Below, piece by piece: positions 36,553-48,010 of a stretch of 64,000 bases of DNA (its first letter is position 1; the number at the start of each line of letters is the position of its first letter). A model generated the notes under the pieces. That model saw only the letters and a list, made by a program, of their open reading frames with translations. It searched no databases and had not been told where the DNA came from. The DNA lies in NCBI GenBank assembly GCA_030549175.1, contig JAUKUA010000003.1, positions 4,464,001 to 4,528,000 of the forward strand. Reading direction: 5' to 3'. The position numbers and the translations under genes are program-made. The DNA is from Lasiosphaeris hirsuta (lineage: Eukaryota > Ascomycota > Sordariomycetes > Sordariales > Lasiosphaeriaceae).

Positions 36553-39107
36553 GATGGGCAGTTGGTGGGCAGTCGTCGGAGTCGGGATCGATGATCTTGG
36601 GGTTGAACGGTTCGGGATTCCAGTCCAGCGAGCGCCAGGAGACGGGAAAGGGAGCGTTTCGAAGACGCGGACCCTTCGGATTCTGGCCGTAAGGGTGGCC
36701 CGTGCTTCGGCTTGGCAGGGAGGCAGTGACATTGGCACATTGGCCTGCAATCCCACCCACTCCTTTCTTGTATGTGTCACGAGATCCGTCATGTGGCTGG
36801 GTGACTATGAAGGAAGGAACCCTAACCCTCTAACTTCCCAATACGAACGTCAAAGGAGTTCCTCAGACGCAATGATGGCTCCATAGCCATCATATCGCCA
36901 CATCACCCGACACTCTGACGTCTCTAATGCCCTCGGAGAACCCGAGTCGGGTCCAAGGCATCCATAACCTACAAACACTTCGCTAACCCTTAGTCGAGTG
37001 GTAGCCGCTGCTAACAGCTCAGGTTCTCCACGACATTTCTGACCAGTGACCACAGGCATGAAGAGCTCGGCACCCGCAGCTTTGCGAGCAGTCGGTACAC
37101 TAAAGCGCGCAATCGCTGTTCTATGTTATGCGAGTCTGGCTTCGTTGGCATGCTTCGCGTCTCGTGTCTCGCCTGCTCTGCTGCTGCTGCTGCTGCTGCC
37201 CCCCCAACGCCAAGGGCGGCTCCAGTGCGGTTGCCACCTGCGAGTGAACAGCGGTAGATCTGCACAGAAGCCGGAGGAGAAGATCGGTGAAGCTCAGAGC
37301 ACGTCAGCGCCGTCAAGGCAAGGTGCGCCCAGCCAACCAACAGGCCCACCCATCGCCGCAGGCCCCACTCTTGGCTGCCCTTGTCTGTGCTTGAATCTGA
37401 GGACGAGCCACCTTGTGGCCCGTGGGTTACTTCTAGAAATGTTCGACAGCCTCGACTGCTGCAAGTGGTCCATGCGTCTAGCAGCTTGTGGAGAAGAAGT
37501 AGGAGGGGTGGCCCGCGAGGACGAAGGAGGGGAGCCCAAGAGGGGGGACTAGCACACACAAGCGCGCGACCGTCGAGCTACCTGTGAGCTATCAGAGCTC
37601 GTCCAGGTCCACGCCAGTCCCAAAGGTCGCAAACCCCCTCAAGCGCCTCAAAGCCACACAGCGATCCATCCCCATCTAGGTCCTGATTCCTGAGTCTGGA
37701 GTCCTCTCGATAAGCTCGTGGGTAGCCTCCTTTGTCCCCGACAGGCTGGAATAAGGCCCTGGGGGCGTCGCGGGCGTAGTAATGGCCCCGCGCGGGGTGT
37801 CCTCTGATAATGTATGGTCCCCGAATGGAATGCGTCGAATGCAGCACCTACCACAGTAGTACTTTGTAGTGTAGAGCCAGAGAGCCAGAGAGCGCAGTAG
37901 CAGACCGTGTACTTGTAGGGCGGAAACCACCCCACTCGCCCAAACCAAAAGCTTCACCTCCCGCCTACCTTCTATACCTTCCATACCTGCCTCCCACCCT
38001 CCCCCTCGCGCCTTGCACCGTCCTATCGCTTCCCGCCTTCCATTCCCACTCCCCGGCCTCGCCTCCTGCGCTGTCTCGATCTTGAATAATACTGCAGCAT
38101 CGCCAGAGAAAGCACACGCAGATGCAGCGACCCAATTCCTGCCGCCTGGAAACCGCTCTTCTTGGCTGAAGTGTCTCGCCCTTTATTCCTGCCCACCCCG
38201 CGCCCGCTGCGAGCATCGCGAGCCCTCCCTAGCTTGGCTCGTTCCCGTCGACTACTACTCCTCTTTATCACGCATTGGCACCCCCCGTCGCTCTACCTCA
38301 GGTGCATCTTCTTCTCGGTCATCACCACATCAATACAGCTGTGTCCGCCCGTGTGCGCGCATCTCTTATCGGTGCAGCCAGCAGCCAGACCCCCACCCTG
38401 CCGAAAAAGGCAACCAGGCAAGTTCCGTCTTCTCTTGCAAGCTGGAGCTATGAGGTGCCCGGTTTCCATTTCGGAACATCTTGCTCGCTTCGGCGACGCC
38501 CTCCTGTTACATGGCCCTCGCTCGCGACATGTCACATCCTGTCTTGGTCTACGGCGAACCGGGCATGGATGTGGATGGGCACAGAGCACAAGCCGGCCCC
38601 AAAGCCTTTTCTCCTAGAAGCAGCTGCCCGTTTTGTCTGCAGGTCCCCGAACCTCTCACCCAACTGTCTTGAATTACCCCGTTCCTTCATTCAGGCTGCC
38701 TAGAGCGGGTCTCTTGTTCTTGCTAGCACTGTTTGTCCTGAAGTGTCTCTGACGGCCTCATACAGGTTACAGAGACCGAGTTGAACGTCGCCGGTTTCTG
38801 GACAGGCAACCAACCGTCATCGCCTTGTTTGGACTATTTCTAGTCGCACCGCCTCCCCTTCGCCCCAACCATATGGTCGGGAACAGTGTTGGAAATTATT
38901 AGGACCTGGCCGGGTTACTTATACACCGGCGCTCAAACCCGCTGAACGAACATCGAGCGTTTATCAGAGTGCTGAAAGCAGCCGACCACGGGGTAGGTGT
39001 CTACCTCGGCCCCTGCTACGTCTGTGGCTTCTCTAACACGGGGGACGGCAGCAATCCTCAAACTCTACCTCATTGCCTTGTCAGATATCCGTGACAGACA
39101 TTGGACC
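36553..39107. other. Divergent intergenic region between cdc50 and pkaR (about 2.6 kb)
   Basis: No gene is supported. It includes a CTG microsatellite (about 37179-37199) that creates Leu/Ala-rich chance ORFs, and CT-rich probable promoter DNA from 37970 to 38450. The 5' leader of the PKA regulatory subunit gene presumably lies in the last kilobase. Confidence 0.65.
37179..37199. repeat. CTG trinucleotide microsatellite
   Basis: Seven consecutive CTG-type triplets in the cdc50-pkaR intergenic region, not in a supported gene. Confidence 0.75.
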
Positions 39108-40341
39108 ATGTCGAGTGCCGGCTTCACCAGTCCCTTCGGGGCAAACTCCAACCCGTTTGGCTCCAACAGGGTTGATACGGGTGCCATGCATAGGGTTATT
39201 GAGGAAGACGAGAATGACATTGTCACTTCGCCAACAACTCCGAACTTTGGTAGCGGCGCCGCCTTCCGCGGACCCTTTGGCGCCGACTCTGCCTACGACC
39301 CACCAACCGCTGGCTTGAGGAGCCCACCGCCAAACCCGGAAGGCTATCCACACCAGTACAACTTTGCTCGTCGTACTTCGGTGTCAGCAGAATCTCTCAA
39401 GCCCGTGGCCGACACATATGACAACTGGACACCCCCCTCACACCCCAAGTCGCCGGAACAATTAGAACGGCTGAAACATGCCATCGGCGGCAACTTCTTG
39501 TTTAGTCATCTCGACGATGAGCAGAGCGCGCAGATCCTGGGCGCCTTGGTAGAGAAACCGATCCCCACCAAGGGGATCAAAGTGAGTTGTCTCTTCGCAA
39601 ACCGTTGGGCGATCTTCGCGAATTCTAATCTCAGCTCAGGTGATTATACAAGGCGACGCCGGTGATTTCTTTTATGTGGTCGAGGAGGGATCCTTTGATG
39701 TCTATGTCAACCCTACCGGCGCCTTACAGGTAGGACCGGATGGCAAGGGGCAACTTGTCGGCAAGATTGAGGCGGGTGGGTCGTTTGGCGAGCTTGCCTT
39801 GATGTACGGCGCGCCCCGTGCCGCTACCGTTATCTCAGCCGAGCCGCACTGCACACTTTGGGCTCTCGACCGCGTGACATTCCGCCGGATTCTGATGGAG
39901 TCGACTTTTGCCCGCCGGCGTATGTACGAGAGCTTCCTAGAAGAGGTACCTCTGCTGTCCAGCCTCACGCCTTATGAACGGTCCAAGATCGCGGATGCCC
40001 TCGAGAGCCAGAAGTTTCCCCCGGGCCACACCATTATCCGCGAGGGCGACCCGGGACACTCCTTCTTTCTCCTAGAGTCTGGCGAGGCGGTTGCATATAG
40101 GAAGGGCAACGAGACCCCGGTCAAGCACTACAAAAAGGGTGACTTCTTTGGCGAGCTTGCGCTGCTGAACGATGCACCCCGTGCCGCCAGTGTAGTGAGC
40201 CAGACCGAGGTCAAGGTAGCAACGCTCGGAAAATCGGCATTTCAGCGACTGCTTGGTCCGGTCGAGGGTATCATGAGAAGAACCAAGTATGTAGGCGTTA
40301 AGTCGGGTGTGGAGGAGATGGATCCTCTGCAGGTGTCTTAG
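39108..40341 (+). CDS. pkaR: cAMP-dependent protein kinase regulatory subunit
   Basis: Holds the PKA catalytic subunit inactive until cAMP binds. It controls growth polarity, conidiation and nutrient responses (the Neurospora mcb orthologue group). Exons are 39108-39581 and 39640-40341 (1176 nt, 391 aa). The N-terminal third is Pro/Asn/Gly-rich and begins [11 protein letters not shown]. The autoinhibitory site RRTSV is phosphorylatable, so the protein is type II-like. The conserved [15 protein letters not shown] block precedes two cyclic-nucleotide-binding domains, each with a phosphate-binding cassette: [14 protein letters not shown] and [14 protein letters not shown]. The linker has the PKA-typical [18 protein letters not shown]. 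No dimerisation/docking helix pair is visible in this frame upstream of the ATG; either it is absent, as annotated in several moulds, or it lies in an unseen 5' exon. The intron has a CTAAT branch site and a phase-0 junction (KGIK-VIIQGD). Confidence 0.95.
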
Positions 40342-40817
40342 GCAGTCGCCGGGCCTGCGGCTATGAGCGGGGCTAAGGGAAAAGAGAAGTTCGCTGGGAG
40401 CTCCTAAGATACCTTACCTAACGGGCCAAATATGGTGAACAAAGACAAGGATGGAAAGATTGCGGTTTTACCGGGGAGGGAGGATGGCGTTTGAGGATTA
40501 AGCAAACCTTCACTTGACGGAGATTGTCTGCTCATAGGACTAGCTGCCATCAGATACCTGCAGAGGCAGCAGCAGTAACAGGGCTACATTAGCCGCTACC
40601 GAAGCATTCCTATGCTAACTTAACACCCAACTCCGCTGTTTTATAGAGAAATTTCCTGATGCCGTACTCCGTTCCCAACGCCGTGTAGTGAAGAAACTCC
40701 GTGTGTCCGTCCTGCCATGTAGCTTTGGCATCCGCAAATACCCCACTTCTTGGTCTTTTTTGTACAATATAACTCTTCCTCATCTCATGATCCACTCTAC
40801 TCTGTGATCATCGTATC
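40342..40817. other. Convergent 3' flanks of pkaR and the SPF27 gene
   Basis: No gene is supported. The stretch is under 0.5 kb and presumably holds the 3' UTRs of both genes. Confidence 0.65.
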
Positions 40818-41496
40818 TCACCCCCGTCTCCGTACTTCCAGAACCTCTCTCCTGACCCCCTCGGCCGCCGCCTCAGTTTCCAGTACCCGAGCCACCCCGC
40901 GCCTCCACGTCTCTTCGAGCCCCTTGACCTCGGGCCCGGCCTCGTCCTGCGCTCCCTTGCGCTGCAGCGTCACCACGTCAATCGCCCGCTTTGTCTCGGC
41001 CAGCTCCCGCTCCAGCGCCTTAACCTCGCCCTCAAGCTGCCAGTTGCCAACGAGCCATGCGTTCTTGCCGTACGTGTCCAGGAGCGCGAGGTGCGTGCGC
41101 CGCGACGAGACGTAGGTCTGCGCGGCGTAGGTGCGAGCTAGGAGGGCCGAGAGGTCCGCGGGGGCGGTCGTCCCCTGCGCGGGGACGGTGGGCGCTTCGT
41201 AGCGTGAGAGGTCCAGCGCGGAGAGCCTGGTACCTGAGGCGGCGCGGGCGAGCTCGGATGTGAGGAGCGGGGTCTGGAAGGCCGAGGGGGTCGGTGGGGG
41301 CGGGAGGAGCGCGTGCGATGGGTCGTCGGGCACTAGGGAGCGTTCGGCGGCTATCAGGGCGTGGGCGGCGGCTAAGGAGGAGGGGGTTGGTTCCGGGTCG
41401 ATATCTGTCCAGGGGTTAGCTCACTTGATGTCGGTGAGGGGGACGGGGACGGGGCCTACAGGGGAGGGAGTCGTGGATTGTGGTGATGGATGGCAT
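40818..41496 (-). CDS. cwf7: Pre-mRNA splicing factor SPF27/BCAS2 family (Cwf7)
   Basis: A component of the Prp19/CDC5L (NineTeen) complex that activates the spliceosome. Exon 1 is 41496-41460 and exon 2 is 41404-40818 (624 nt, 207 aa). The start MPSITTIHDSLPYIDPEPT is the family's hallmark N-terminus and is only seen after removing the 55-bp intron 41405-41459 (branch GAGCTAAC). Further landmarks are AAAHALIAAERSL, an Ala-rich linker, YAAQTYVSSRRTHLALLDTY, and GKNAWLVGNWQLE. A C-terminal coiled coil (about 140-205) follows, matching the BCAS2 domain (PF05700). The length is typical. An ORF caller that ignores the intron begins at an internal Met and loses the N-terminus. Identification rests on recalled family motifs. 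Confidence 0.88.
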
Positions 41497-41915
41497 GGTT
41501 GGTGATGGTGGATGGTGGTGAGATGTTGGTGTTTTTTTTGTTCTTCTTTTGTTTGGTCAATGTGTGTCTGGCGGGTGATTTTAGCCGGTTCTAAAGGTTC
41601 CGGATTTTTGGTGGCGTATTGTGAGGCCAACTGGTGAAGCTTTTGGTTTTGCGCCGGGTCAAGTGCGGACGCGGTTGCATGAGGAAGCTCGCAGAGGTTG
41701 TTGAGTCGCGATGTTGAAAAATTGTCTCCACTGTGGGGGATGCCACCCCGGGGTTTAGCCTAAGGTAGGGTTGATTTACAGGCGGCGGGGTCTATCGATT
41801 GCAAATAACTCCTTGTCGCAAGACAACAAACAACCTCGGCATGGATTGATGCACCACATCTGTTTATTAAACCCCCTCCGATTGATTTCAAATTTGGTCT
41901 TATTAGTACACTAGT
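41497..41915. other. Short intergenic region between the SPF27 and HET genes
   Basis: No gene is supported. It holds the SPF27 promoter and the HET gene 3' flank, with a TGG/GAT-type purine-rich microsatellite near 41480-41530. Confidence 0.65.
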
Positions 41916-44157
41916 TTACACTATTCGAAGCGTCTGGGTCTTCGCTTCTCGAAACAAATCCCCCTCTGTTTTGGCCTTGTCCTGGCGCAACTTGATCTCG
42001 CCCAAGCCAATTCTCTCCCAGGCCCCTTTCACAGTTACTGACCGCTGAAGCACAAGAAAGTATTCCGCTGGCGTAAAGGGAGACCCAGCTTCGTTGTAAT
42101 AGGTCGCCACTTTCAAAACGCAGTATTCCATGCCCAGGTCCCAAGAGTCGGCTTTACATCTGTTGCAGCGGTGGTCATCGCTAATCCAGCATCCGTGGCC
42201 CTTGTCCCCAAACCTCAGTTCCGGGTCGCGCGCTGTGTCGCAGGCAACTTTAGTCCTGGAACCATCCTGCGCCCAAACATATGTCAACCTGTCCATCCAA
42301 GTGGCCGCCCAGCCCATGCTATGTCGCTCCATTGGGTTGTCGAATCGGGCTTCCACCGTGATCAGCTTGACCGGAGCCGCAAGCCCTTCTAGCAATAGCT
42401 CTCCCGTAACGGTTGGGTCATGGGCGGCTCCCTTGGTTGGGTAGCAGAAGCTTCGATCGTGGTCTATAACAATACTTGCGTCCTCCCACCCGGAATGAAG
42501 CTCGCCTGGAAAGTGGACTCGGCCGTCGATGGAAGCCCAGGACCAGCTGGGCGCGCGAGGGGGTAACGGCCGAGGAAGGGCTCCCTCCAGTGTGACGCTA
42601 TTTCCGCCGGCAATCCAGAGTAAGTGGCGCGGCAATGCCTTGCGGAAGAGGCCTGCGAGGTATTCCGAGTCCATTGTGCCTGTCGATGAGGCCTGGACCA
42701 TCTGCGCAAGTCCCACAACGGCGACCAACCTGTCGGATGAGTACGTGAGCCTTCTCTCTGTATATCTCTCCACAAGTTGCATCCACCCTTCGATGGTTGG
42801 GTCGCTGATTGGATTTGGATTGCCTCCTCTGATTCCACCGCTCTTTCTGATTTGCGTCTTCACTTTCCGCGTCTCACCGCCATCCTGGGGACCTTCCACA
42901 TGGCCACATTCGCAAAAATGACGCGTGTTGCACTCCCAGATCAACTCTTCGTCGGTATAGTGCACAACCCGCCTTGGAAGGATGCATTCCTGGAGAGCCC
43001 ATCCCCGGGTGTCCAAGGGAGATGGGGAGCCCATAGGTGGGTGTCCCAAGCGCAAAAGCATATTTCTCGAGCTTGCGTTTGGATACTTCTTCCCAAATTT
43101 GGTCTTAAACTCGCGTTGCCAGCTTGGCTGCCCCTGAATCTGCTCTCCAAGAAACCCGTCCTTACACGAGGTAGCCCGATGTGCCGCGATGGTGATTTTT
43201 GAATTCGAGTAGATGTCGCACATGCGAGCCGACTCACGCGCCCAATCGTCCCCGTCGTCCTGGATGATGCAGAGGGCGTCTACCCAAAGGTATCGAATAG
43301 CCAACTTCTGAGCAACCATTACTGCGTCTCGAATCGTCCGAGGGAGGGTCATCAGCGAAATACCGAGTTGGTGTGCTTGCACATTGGCTTTGACAGTCGT
43401 CGCCACCCCATCGAGGTCGCTACCCCAGCAATAGCTCAGGCAAGCATACGCCGCTGATCGTTGAAGGCGGCTAGTAGGGACAAGTATCAACTTGTACTCG
43501 TCGGCCAGCCTCAGGTCCAGCACCCTGCTCGGCATGAATCCTCCATTGACTGTCTTGCAGCCGTCATGTTTGGACAAGCAATCCTCAAGCCAGGATGATA
43601 CTCGCCTGAAAGCTTCATCTGTCCGGGTATCGGCAATAATGCTAGTACTATATGCAAGAGGCCCTTTTAGCTTGAACCGCGGTATTACTGGGTCATCTTC
43701 AGGTTTCCACTATGTTAGTCTTCATCTATGTCATCTCTATGAGCTCAACCATACCAAGGGCCAGAAAGACGGTCAAGGTATCCCACCCCGCGCCCCCGGA
43801 TGGCAACGACGGCCGATCTAGCCACAGCTGCAGCGTGTTGTTCCTCGCGAACATTAGTGTTATTTCCCCATTGGCGAAATAGGCCTTGCACCATCCTCGC
43901 TGAAATGCCTTGACGGCATCTAGGGCCATACGGCAGACCTTACAACCGGCATCTCGGGACCCTTGGAAGGCCGGTACTGAGCCTTTGGCCTTTATTCTGG
44001 ACAGGCCCCTTTTAGAGGGCGGGCTGTGGTTTAGAGATTGGCAGACGGGACACGGATGTCCGAAAGCTAGCTTCACTAATGTTCTGAAATACTGCGAGAG
44101 TCGTTGGCGCGGGTGGTTCTTGGCTCGGGGTGAACCGAATTGGTAGTATGGATCCAT
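41916..44157 (-). CDS. HET-domain (heterokaryon incompatibility) protein with N-terminal CxxC pairs
   Basis: HET-domain (PF06985) proteins act in fungal allorecognition and can trigger programmed cell death of fused hyphae. The partner of this one is unknown. Exon 1 is 44157-43755 and exon 2 is 43696-41916 (2184 nt, 727 aa). The 58-bp intron (GTATGG ... CTAAC ... AAG) gives an uninterrupted frame. An alternative GTTGAG donor with acceptor CATAG would also keep frame. Residues 36-39 (CPVC) and 72-75 (CKVC) form two CxxC pairs that could bind zinc. The HET core follows: LSYCWG (about 221-226), LPRTIRDAV (252-260), and YLWVDALCIIQDD with DW-x3-SARM-x2-IY (270-296). The downstream RGWALQECILPRRVV block is at about 365-379. 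The C-terminal half has no recognisable NACHT, repeat or lipase domain. No signal peptide or TM is present. It is surrounded by housekeeping genes. Confidence 0.88.
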
Positions 44158-44877
44158 GCGATGGCGTCAGGTCATGGAGCATCGAGAGACAGTGTTCGGT
44201 TGAGTTTGGGGTGGTTGTGTTTCGTTGAAGATGCGGAAAAGCGGTCGGGCTCTGGTGGGTAAGCCCGAAACAGCATTGGCCTGCCCTTCTCATTGGGTCT
44301 GACAAGCAGAGGATTCGCGGCCAATCATCTGAATCATCATATCATTATCAGTGGCTGTCTGAGACTGCTATTCTGAAGCTACCTGGGGCAATGTGAGACC
44401 ATTTTTTCGGGGCTAACATGTCCCAGGACAGCACAACCCACGGCCAACCTCGACATAATTGACAATTTAAAAACGTGAAGTGTTGGTAATACGGAAAATA
44501 AGCCTGTATTCTCATTATATCATCTACTCCGACTATTGGTGATTGTAGAGTTGTAGTTGCGTTGTTGATCCCGGTATTTACACAGCGAGCAGTCTTGATA
44601 GAAATACGGATGGGGTGGTGATACAGAGTTGCAACTGCGAATCGGGCGCTTTCCAGCCAAAGCCATGACGACAGCCTGCCAAGCCCTTTCTTTCCCTTTG
44701 CTCGCGCCTGCACCTGACCCCGTGTCGCTGGGGTCAGCACCAGCAGAGCCTAAAACTCATATGGCCGTCGATAAGCCCGGGAGCGTCAAAGTAGTCGCGA
44801 TATTTCTCACAGGTCGAGTCACCTAGTATGCCGCGCCGCTGACCCATTTATTCTTTTTTTTTAAGGGGACTTTGCCC
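44158..44877. other. Divergent intergenic region between the HET and ceramidase genes
   Basis: No gene is supported. This is the shared promoter region of two divergent genes, with a T/C-rich tract just before the ceramidase start. Confidence 0.65.
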
Positions 44878-47268
44878 ATGATGGATTCCAAGAAAGACGA
44901 AACCCGGGTCGAAAAAGAGCCTCTCCTCGTTAGTCACGATGCGGATGATGCGGATGACAGGGACGGCCTCGATACGACCCTGAGTTCATCGTCGACAGGT
45001 CCGAGGCGCCCCATCTCGCTGCAAAATGCATTGTACTTCATTGCCGTCGTACTCTCTCTCACTATTTTGCTGCTTGACACATCTGCGCTGGACGTCTTGA
45101 AGCGCTGGAAGCTCGCCTGCGTTGGTGGCGACGGATGGTCCCAGGTGGCCCAGGATCTCGGGGACGAGTACCTCATCGGCGTGGGGAAAGCCGATATCAC
45201 CGGCCCTGTCGTCGAGATCAACCTGATGGGCTACGCAGACCCGAAGCAGGTCGGCACCGGTCTACGCCAGCGGCTGTATTCTCGTGCCTTCATTGTTGGC
45301 AGTATCGACCACCCTGAAGACCGGTTTGTCTACCTGGTCTTAGACATTCAGTCGGGTGACACGGCTATCCGCTATGGGATTCTAAACGCCTTAAGGGAGC
45401 TTGGGTTATCCTATGATGTTTATGACCATCACAACGTCGCCGTTACAGGCACGCATTCGCATTCTGGACCCGGGGGTTGGCTCAACTATCTGCTTCCCCA
45501 GGTCACCAGCAAGGGGTTTGACCGCCAGGGGTATCGCGCTATTGTTGACGGCGCGGTCCTGTCTATCCGGCGCGCCCACGAGAGTCTGCAGCCGGGATAC
45601 CTGGGTGTGGGCACCACCAAGGTGTTCGGCGCAAACATTAACCGCAGCCTGTTTGCCTACCTGGCGAACCCCGCCGAGGAGCGCGCCAGATATACCTCCA
45701 GCGCCGAGGATGATGGGTCCGTGGAGAAAGATTTGACGTTGCTCAAGTTCCAGCGTGCATCGGATAGGAAGAATATTGGTGTCTTGACCTGGTTCCCCGT
45801 CCATGGGACCTCGATGCTGGGTAATAATACCCTCATCGCCGGTGATAACAAGGGCGTCGCGGCCTATCTGTTTGAGAAGAGCACCCGTGGCGACGAAAAC
45901 GCAGCAGAAGGCTTCGTGGCCGGGTTTTCACAGGCTAGTGTGGGCGACACCAGTCCGAACGTCCTTGGCGCCTGGTGCGAGGACGGCTCGGATCAGATGT
46001 GCAGCTTCGAGAACAGCACCTGCAGTGATGGCAAATCCCAGTATTGCCACGCCAGGGGGCCATTCTTCAGGGCCAAGGACAATGGGCAAAGCTCCTGCTT
46101 TGAGATTGGAAAGCGGCAGTTTGAGCCAGCGCGGGCCCTGTACGATCAGCTTGAGTTGAGTCTAGTTCCCGTCCGTGGGTCGTGGGTCAAGTCATTCCAC
46201 ACATTTCACAACATGTCTGGGTTCTCGTTCCTCCTCCCCAACGGCTCATTGGCCTCCACATGTCCGGCGGCTCTCGGGTATTCGTTCGCCGCTGGAACTT
46301 CGGATGGGCCTGGCGCCTTCGATTTCACCCAACATGACGGCAACGAGGAGACCACATCGCCGATATGGCGGGTCGTCAGAGCCCTTCTCAAGAGCCCAAC
46401 CACCGAGCAACGCGAGTGCCATAGCCCCAAACCGGTCCTCCTCGACGTCGGTGAAATGTACACTCCCTACCAATGGACCCCCAACGTCGTCGACATCCAA
46501 GTCTTCCGCGTCGGCCAGCTTTTCATGATCATCAGTCCCGGCGAAGCAACAACCATGGCCGGCCGTCGCTGGAAGGAAGCCGTGCACAGCACATCGTCCG
46601 CCCTGTTTCAACCCTCCTCCCCAGCCCCCATCGTCGTCCTCGGTGGTCCGGCCAACAGTTACACGCACTACATCACAACCGAGGAAGAATATGGCATCCA
46701 GCGCTACGAGGGCGCCTCGACGTTGTACGGCCCGCACACACTTGCCGCCTATATCAACGTGACGCTGTCGCTGCTGCCATTCCTAAGCGCGGGCGCCTCT
46801 GCCCCACCCCGGCATGAGGGCGGGCTCTTCCCTCCCGACCACTCAAACCGTTCGCTATCATTCATCACGGGTGTGGTGCGCGACGGGGCAACGCTTACCA
46901 AAGGATTTGGGGCCGTCCTGACGGATGTGAAGCCGGCATACAAGCGCGGGCAAAAGGTGAGTGCGGTGTTTGTGGGTGCGAACCCGAGGAATAATCTGAG
47001 GTTAGAGGGGACGTTTGCGGCGGTGGAGAGGATGGCGGGGACCGGGGAATGGGAGAGGGTCAGAGATGATGGGGATTGGGGGCTAGTGTATAGCTGGCGC
47101 AGGGTGAGTGAGGTGCTAGCAACAAGTGAGGTGACGATTGAATGGGAGACGGAGGAGTGGACGGAGGTTGGCGTGTATAGGTTGCGGTACTACGGGGATG
47201 CGAAGGGATTGGGAGAGGGGTTGACGGAGTTTGAGGGGGTCAGTGGCTATTTTCGATTGGACAAGTAA
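44878..47268 (+). CDS. Neutral/alkaline ceramidase
   Basis: Hydrolyses ceramide to sphingoid base and fatty acid. The single exon has ATG at 44878 and encodes 796 aa. The upstream in-frame TTG at 44872 is not a start, and the ATG at 44881 is an alternative. Residues 1-45 are charged and cytosolic-looking, and about 51-70 form one hydrophobic segment (ALYFIAVVLSLTILLLD), a signal anchor. The family domain (PF04734) starts at YLIGVGKADITGPVVEINLMGYAD. The zinc-binding THSHSGPGG is at 192-200. The catalytic serine is Ser359 in GDTSPN, deduced by comparison with bacterial ceramidases. The C-terminal immunoglobulin-like domain (PF17048 type) covers roughly 620-796. Topology suggests a type II membrane enzyme facing the lumen or outside. 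No intron is needed, which is unusual among its neighbours but fine for this family. Confidence 0.95.
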   Translation: MMDSKKDETRVEKEPLLVSHDADDADDRDGLDTTLSSSSTGPRRPISLQNALYFIAVVLSLTILLLDTSALDVLKRWKLACVGGDGWSQVAQDLGDEYLIGVGKADITGPVVEINLMGYADPKQVGTGLRQRLYSRAFIVGSIDHPEDRFVYLVLDIQSGDTAIRYGILNALRELGLSYDVYDHHNVAVTGTHSHSGPGGWLNYLLPQVTSKGFDRQGYRAIVDGAVLSIRRAHESLQPGYLGVGTTKVFGANINRSLFAYLANPAEERARYTSSAEDDGSVEKDLTLLKFQRASDRKNIGVLTWFPVHGTSMLGNNTLIAGDNKGVAAYLFEKSTRGDENAAEGFVAGFSQASVGDTSPNVLGAWCEDGSDQMCSFENSTCSDGKSQYCHARGPFFRAKDNGQSSCFEIGKRQFEPARALYDQLELSLVPVRGSWVKSFHTFHNMSGFSFLLPNGSLASTCPAALGYSFAAGTSDGPGAFDFTQHDGNEETTSPIWRVVRALLKSPTTEQRECHSPKPVLLDVGEMYTPYQWTPNVVDIQVFRVGQLFMIISPGEATTMAGRRWKEAVHSTSSALFQPSSPAPIVVLGGPANSYTHYITTEEEYGIQRYEGASTLYGPHTLAAYINVTLSLLPFLSAGASAPPRHEGGLFPPDHSNRSLSFITGVVRDGATLTKGFGAVLTDVKPAYKRGQKVSAVFVGANPRNNLRLEGTFAAVERMAGTGEWERVRDDGDWGLVYSWRRVSEVLATSEVTIEWETEEWTEVGVYRLRYYGDAKGLGEGLTEFEGVSGYFRLDK

Positions 47269-48010
47269 GATGGAATTTCCTAGAATAGGGGGTTCCATGG
47301 AATCTGCTATGCAAGCTAGGAGGGGGAATGGGCTCTGGGCGAGCGTTTCCGATTCATTCACTGAGATACCCGGTTACGGCATATAGGTTGGGTTTCGGTG
47401 TTGTTGATGGCATGGGTAAATTGATATCTCAAGGGCTACTAGTGTTGGCAGGTTCTCAAATAGCTGTTGTCATGATAAGACAAGCTTTGGCGGAACATTT
47501 GAAAGAAACACATGTTTTTTTGTCATCAAAGGCGAGTTGGCGGTGATAGAATTATGCAGCGGGGACAAGGGACAAACGCCATATCGCGGGGTCAAGGCAG
47601 CGCTATCGGTATACCGGGGTTAATGCCTGCCTGGTGAGGCCACCCCGGAAGTTCGATTCCCCTCCCCACGCTGCCGCGGGGCAACTTCAAAGCGGGTCCT
47701 TCATCGCAGCCAACCTTGCCTAGTTTTCGTTGCGAGTTTGCGACCCGAGTTGGGTTTTGGGTGTCTGACGGCCCTTTTTTTCTTTCTTTCATTGAGCCAC
47801 TCGAAAGCAACCCGCCACACTAGGCGACAGTATTTGCAGTTGCTGCTGGTCGTTGGGTGTCCTCTCCTTCTGCTTGCATCGCGAACAGCTCCTCCAGGCA
47901 CACCTCCATCGGCTCGATCTGGTCCCCTGCCATTTCGCAATCCGGCCATTATCCCACCATATCTCGCGATCAACGCCCAAGATACCCGCGACTTCGCGCT
48001 AACCGCCACG
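47269..48010. other. Intergenic region between the ceramidase gene and ubc12
   Basis: No gene is supported. A B-box-like string (AGTTCGATTCCC near 47653) lacks the rest of a tRNA and was rejected. Confidence 0.65.

Noticed and set aside
37011..37559. 182-codon minus-strand ORF with poly-Ala
   Set aside because: The poly-Ala comes from the CTG microsatellite; no domain and no splice context.
47640..47680. Possible tRNA (B-box-like AGTTCGATTCCC)
   Set aside because: The flanking bases do not form a T-stem and no A-box, anticodon arm or acceptor stem can be built.
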